From: JAWRCU01 sp033542235
Lineage (GTDB): Bacteria; Pseudomonadota; Alphaproteobacteria; Rhizobiales; Rhizobiaceae
Assembly: GCF_033542235.1 (NCBI RefSeq)
Contig: NZ_JAWRCU010000023.1
Location: forward strand, 11,276-75,275
DNA: 64,000 bases
Direction of reading: 5' to 3'
Of the stretch, positions 61,523-64,000 are shown one piece after another. Numbering within the stretch: position 1 is the stretch's first letter; the number at the start of each line of letters is the position of its first letter. The position numbers were made by a program, and so were the translations under genes. Under the pieces are notes generated by a model. It ran no database searches, was not told where the DNA came from, and worked only from the letters and a program-made list of their open reading frames with translations.

Positions 61523-62383
61523 TTGCGTTGGCTCGTCGCAGTGCGGCGCGTTCTGTTTGATGCGCTCGGTCACTTCAACAACGACGACGGCTGGGCGATG
61601 TCGAGCCATGTCGCCATCTCCGCATTGACTGCGCTGTTTCCGTTCCTGATCTTCGCCACTACGCTTGCGAGCTTCCTGGGCGCCGAGGCATTCGCGGAAA
61701 CGGCCGTGCATCTGGTCTTCGATACATGGCCGGCAGAGATCGCCGCACCCATCGCGCACGAGGTGGTCAACGTGCTCACCGTGCAGCGCCGCGATCTCCT
61801 GACCTTCGGCGTCGTGCTTGCTGCCTATTTCGCCTCCAACGGCATCGAGGCGCTGCGCACCTCGCTCAACCGCGCCTATCGCGTCCGCGAGACCCGGTCG
61901 TTCCTTCACCGGCGCATCCAGAGCCTCGTCTTCGTGCTGATCGCGACGCTCAGCTTCCTGGCGATCAGCGTGCTTCTGATCCTCGCGCCGCTGATCGAGC
62001 GCTTTCTTGATTCGCATTTCGTTTGGATCAGACCGTATCTCGGCACCATCACGCTGTGGCGCTTCATTATCGCCGCGGCGGTTATCGTGTTCGGGCTGGT
62101 GGCGGTGCATGTCTGGCTGCCGGCGGGCCGGCGGCGGTTAACCGAGATCGTGCCCGGCATCCTCTTCACGCTTGCGGGGTGGCTTACCGGCTCGACCATG
62201 TTCGCTGCCTATCTCGACAAATTCTCGTCCTACGTGACCACCTATGCCGGCCTTGCCTCGATCATGATCGCCATCGTCTTCCTGTACATCAACTCGGTGA
62301 TCTTCATCCTCGGCGGCGAGCTCAACGCGGCGATCAGCAGGTATTTGGCGGGGCGGGCGAAGGTGAGGAGAGTAAGGGAGTAG
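61523..62383 (+). CDS. YihY/virulence factor BrkB family membrane protein
   Basis: 286 residues from a TTG at 61523, preceded by ACGGAGGG at 61511-61518; the frame upstream runs antisense to the SDR gene. Six predicted helices with the family motif GWAMSSHVAISALTALFPF, RAYRVRETRSFLHRR and LGGELNAAISRY. Function of the family is not settled (it is not RNase BN). The C-terminal residues are encoded by degenerate 8-bp units of A4. Confidence 0.87.
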   Translation: MRWLVAVRRVLFDALGHFNNDDGWAMSSHVAISALTALFPFLIFATTLASFLGAEAFAETAVHLVFDTWPAEIAAPIAHEVVNVLTVQRRDLLTFGVVLAAYFASNGIEALRTSLNRAYRVRETRSFLHRRIQSLVFVLIATLSFLAISVLLILAPLIERFLDSHFVWIRPYLGTITLWRFIIAAAVIVFGLVAVHVWLPAGRRRLTEIVPGILFTLAGWLTGSTMFAAYLDKFSSYVTTYAGLASIMIAIVFLYINSVIFILGGELNAAISRYLAGRAKVRRVRE

Positions 62384-62533
62384 GGCGGTAAGGCAGTAGG
62401 GCATGGGGTATTCTTGGCGCCGCCTGCAAGCTCAAGAAATTGACTTGCAATAAAACGAGAAGCCAGCAGACATTTTTCTACTGCCCTACTGCCCTACTGC
62501 CCTACTGCCCTACTGCCCTACTGCCCTACTGCC
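62371..62533. repeat. 8-bp-unit inverted repeat element A4
   Basis: Left arm 62371-62409: AGTAAGGG, AGTAGGGC, GGTAAGGC, AGTAGGGC, ATGGGG (degenerate units). Right arm 62478-62533: seven exact CTACTGCC copies. Spacer about 68 nt. The left arm supplies the YihY stop, the right arm the EamA-transporter stop and last residues. Confidence 0.95.
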
Positions 62534-63394
62534 CTTTCTCGTCGCCAATCCTACGCCGAACGTAGTCAGCGCCATTCCCGCGACCTGGACGAGCGAGAGA
62601 CTCTCGCCGAACAAGGCCCAGGCGATCACCGCGGTTACTGCCGGCACGAGATAGAAAAGTGAGGCCACCTTGGACATCTCGCCTTCGCGTATCATGTACA
62701 TCAGAAGGAAGATCGCGCCGATCGAGAGCACCAGGACCAGCCAGGCCATGGCGAAGAGCAGTTCGCCGTTGATTGTCACCTGTCGCGTCTCGACCGCGAG
62801 CGAGCCGGCCGTCATCAGCACGGATGCCCCGAGATACTGGTAGAGCGCGCTTGTCACCGGGTCGGTCCCGTTGCCGAACCTTTTCTGGATGATTGTGCCG
62901 AGGCTCATGCCGACCACCGCAATCACGGAGGCGGCGAGTGTCGCCAGCGTGATGCCGGCGCCTGCGGCGCCGAATTTCGGCGAGAGCACGATGACGACGC
63001 CGACGAAGCCCAGCCCGAGGCCCAGCCAGTGCTTGGGGAGGATCTTCTCGCCCAATATCTGACCGGCCATCACAGCGGTGATGAGCGGCTGCAGCCCGAC
63101 GATCAGCGCCGAGATACCGGCCGGCATGCCGCGATGGATCGCCCAGAATACGCCGCCGAGATAAACGCCATGCATCAACAAGCCGGCCAGGGTTGCGTGC
63201 AGTGCGTTGGCAAGGCTCGTTTTGCGCGCGCCCCGCACAATCAGGACGGCGGCCAGCATGACAAATGCGATGAGGAACCGCCCGGCAAGAAAGGTGAACG
63301 GCTCGGCCCACGGCATGGCATAGCGCGCGCCGATGAAACCGGTTGCCCAGAGCAGGACGAAAAGGGGCGGAACGAGGCGCGTTGCAGACGACAT
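62510..63394 (-). CDS. EamA family (DMT) transporter
   Basis: 294 residues from the ATG at 63394; the longer frame to 63586 is Pro/Arg-rich and unsupported. Ten helices in two EamA domains (VLLWATGFIGARYAMPW, GVYLGGVFWAIHRGMP, GLGLGFVGVVIVLSP). The last residues GSRAVGQ come from the 8-bp units of A4. Substrate unknown. Confidence 0.87.
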   Translation of the reverse strand: MSSATRLVPPLFVLLWATGFIGARYAMPWAEPFTFLAGRFLIAFVMLAAVLIVRGARKTSLANALHATLAGLLMHGVYLGGVFWAIHRGMPAGISALIVGLQPLITAVMAGQILGEKILPKHWLGLGLGFVGVVIVLSPKFGAAGAGITLATLAASVIAVVGMSLGTIIQKRFGNGTDPVTSALYQYLGASVLMTAGSLAVETRQVTINGELLFAMAWLVLVLSIGAIFLLMYMIREGEMSKVASLFYLVPAVTAVIAWALFGESLSLVQVAGMALTTFGVGLATRKGSRAVGQ

Positions 63395-63540
63395 TAGAGA
63401 GAGCGACGGGGAGGGGGCAGGCAGGATCGGTCTAATGCCGACGGCTGGCGTAAGCAAAGCGAAAGGATTGAACCATAGGCTGAACATTGCTGAACCAGGG
63501 TGGCGGCTGTTCCGGGGTTGACGGTTCGAAAGGGCCGCGC

Positions 63541-63828
63541 ATGCTGTGGAATCTCGACGCCTCCTGGCTGATGATGGCGATCGCAACCGTCGCCGTGCTC
63601 TCCTATTTCTTCGGCGCCGCCCTCGACGCGCTGATGCGGGAAGATGGCTTCGGCTCCTTCGGCAATGCGCTCATCATCTCCGGCAGCTTCTTCGCGTCGA
63701 TCCTTGGCGCCAATCACGAGGGCTACAATCTGCGTGAGATGCATGCCGCAGTGCTTGTCGGGCTCGCAGGCGCATTCGTGGTTCTCGTTTCGCTGGCGGT
63801 TGTGAAGGCGTTGCTGGCGAGGATGTGA
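63541..63828 (+). CDS. Small hypothetical membrane protein
   Basis: 95 residues with three predicted helices (MMAIATVAVLSYFFGAALDAL, NALIISGSFFASILG, AAVLVGLAGAFVVLVSLAVV). The start ATG 63541 begins with MLWNLDASWL; the upstream extension to 63487 is Gly-rich and unlikely. GlsB/YeaQ-like by layout only; no family recognised. Ordinary core-gene codon use. Confidence 0.72.
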   Translation: MLWNLDASWLMMAIATVAVLSYFFGAALDALMREDGFGSFGNALIISGSFFASILGANHEGYNLREMHAAVLVGLAGAFVVLVSLAVVKALLARM

Positions 63829-63952
63829 GGGTGCGCTCCGCCCGCCTACCTGATCCGACGTCGCCTTCTGGAGAACCCCTCATCCGTCTCGGCGCTTCGC
63901 GCCGATCCACCTTGCATTGGAAATTGTGTACGAAGACGGGTCTCGCAAGGGA

Positions 63953-63986
63953 CGCCAATGGCCGGGTGGCCACCCGGCCATTGGCG
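63953..63986. repeat. Perfect 34-bp palindrome
   Basis: CGCCAATGGCCGGGTGG followed directly by its reverse complement, with no spacer. Lies in a gene-free end of the window (63829-64000) that also contains a TCGGCGC-TTC-GCGCCGA hairpin. It could be a cruciform site, a dimeric protein-binding site, or part of a larger repeat cut off by the window edge. Confidence 0.85.
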
Positions 63987-64000
63987 CCGATCGTCGGATC

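Overview
The window reads as a chromosomal segment of a high-GC alphaproteobacterium of the Hyphomicrobiales (Rhizobiales), most likely Mesorhizobium or a close relative in the Phyllobacteriaceae. The basis is gene content and order: bolA / DnaJ-like / cobS-cobT, xerD-accA, aroK-aroB-CBS protein, argH-lptM-lysA, etfB-etfA-hydroxybutyryl-CoA dehydrogenase, a SAM-II riboswitch in front of metA, and intergenic palindromes of rhizobial type. Most of it is ordinary core genome. No phage, insertion sequence, CRISPR array, rRNA or plasmid origin was seen.

Layout. 0-2 kb: 3' part of a ferredoxin-reductase-like flavoprotein and a divergent PanB-like protein. 2.1-4.4 kb: small lineage-specific genes (two lipoproteins, a GIY-YIG-like protein, a cupredoxin). 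4.6-7 kb: ergothioneine genes egtB-egtD. 7-13 kb: tRNA-Arg(CCT), M20 amidohydrolase, D,D-carboxypeptidase, CobW-type GTPase, TusA-like protein, YafK-type L,D-transpeptidase. 13-18 kb: accA, then xerD with a 49-residue membrane protein coupled to it, facing aroK-aroB and a CBS/CorC protein. 18-25 kb: secreted caspase-like protein, bolA, DnaJ-like protein, cobaltochelatase cobS-cobT and a phytase-like protein. 25-33 kb: phosphoesterase, queuosine-precursor transporter behind a candidate preQ1-I riboswitch, rpmB, DUF3108 protein, gloB, a methyltransferase, and metA behind a SAM-II riboswitch plus terminator. 33-45 kb: hisC-like and prephenate dehydrogenase genes, DUF2125, ChaC-like, aldo/keto reductase, PlsC-like, YdcF, ftsE-ftsX, hpt, a CpdR-like receiver and an amidase. 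45-64 kb: DUF4175 protein, argH-lptM-lysA, tlpA, a MASE1-PAS-GGDEF diguanylate cyclase, etfB-etfA-hbd, rhomboid and ICMT-like genes, cobalamin adenosyltransferase, YihY, and an EamA transporter.

The most unusual feature is the set of elements in the gaps. Six intergenic inverted repeats have arms that are themselves tandem arrays of an 8-bp unit (GGGCARTA; four elements) or a 7-bp unit (GARTAGY; two elements). Because 8 and 7 are not multiples of three and the unit junction reads TAG, a gene running into an element meets TAG in every frame within 24 or 21 nt, while the opposite sense is open in all frames. Five of the six lie between convergent genes, and several neighbouring genes take their last codons and stop from the repeat. 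Five RIME-like palindromes and other inverted repeats also sit close to stop codons. Together they suggest a general class of gene-end elements combining a hairpin with all-frame stops. This is an inference that can be tested.
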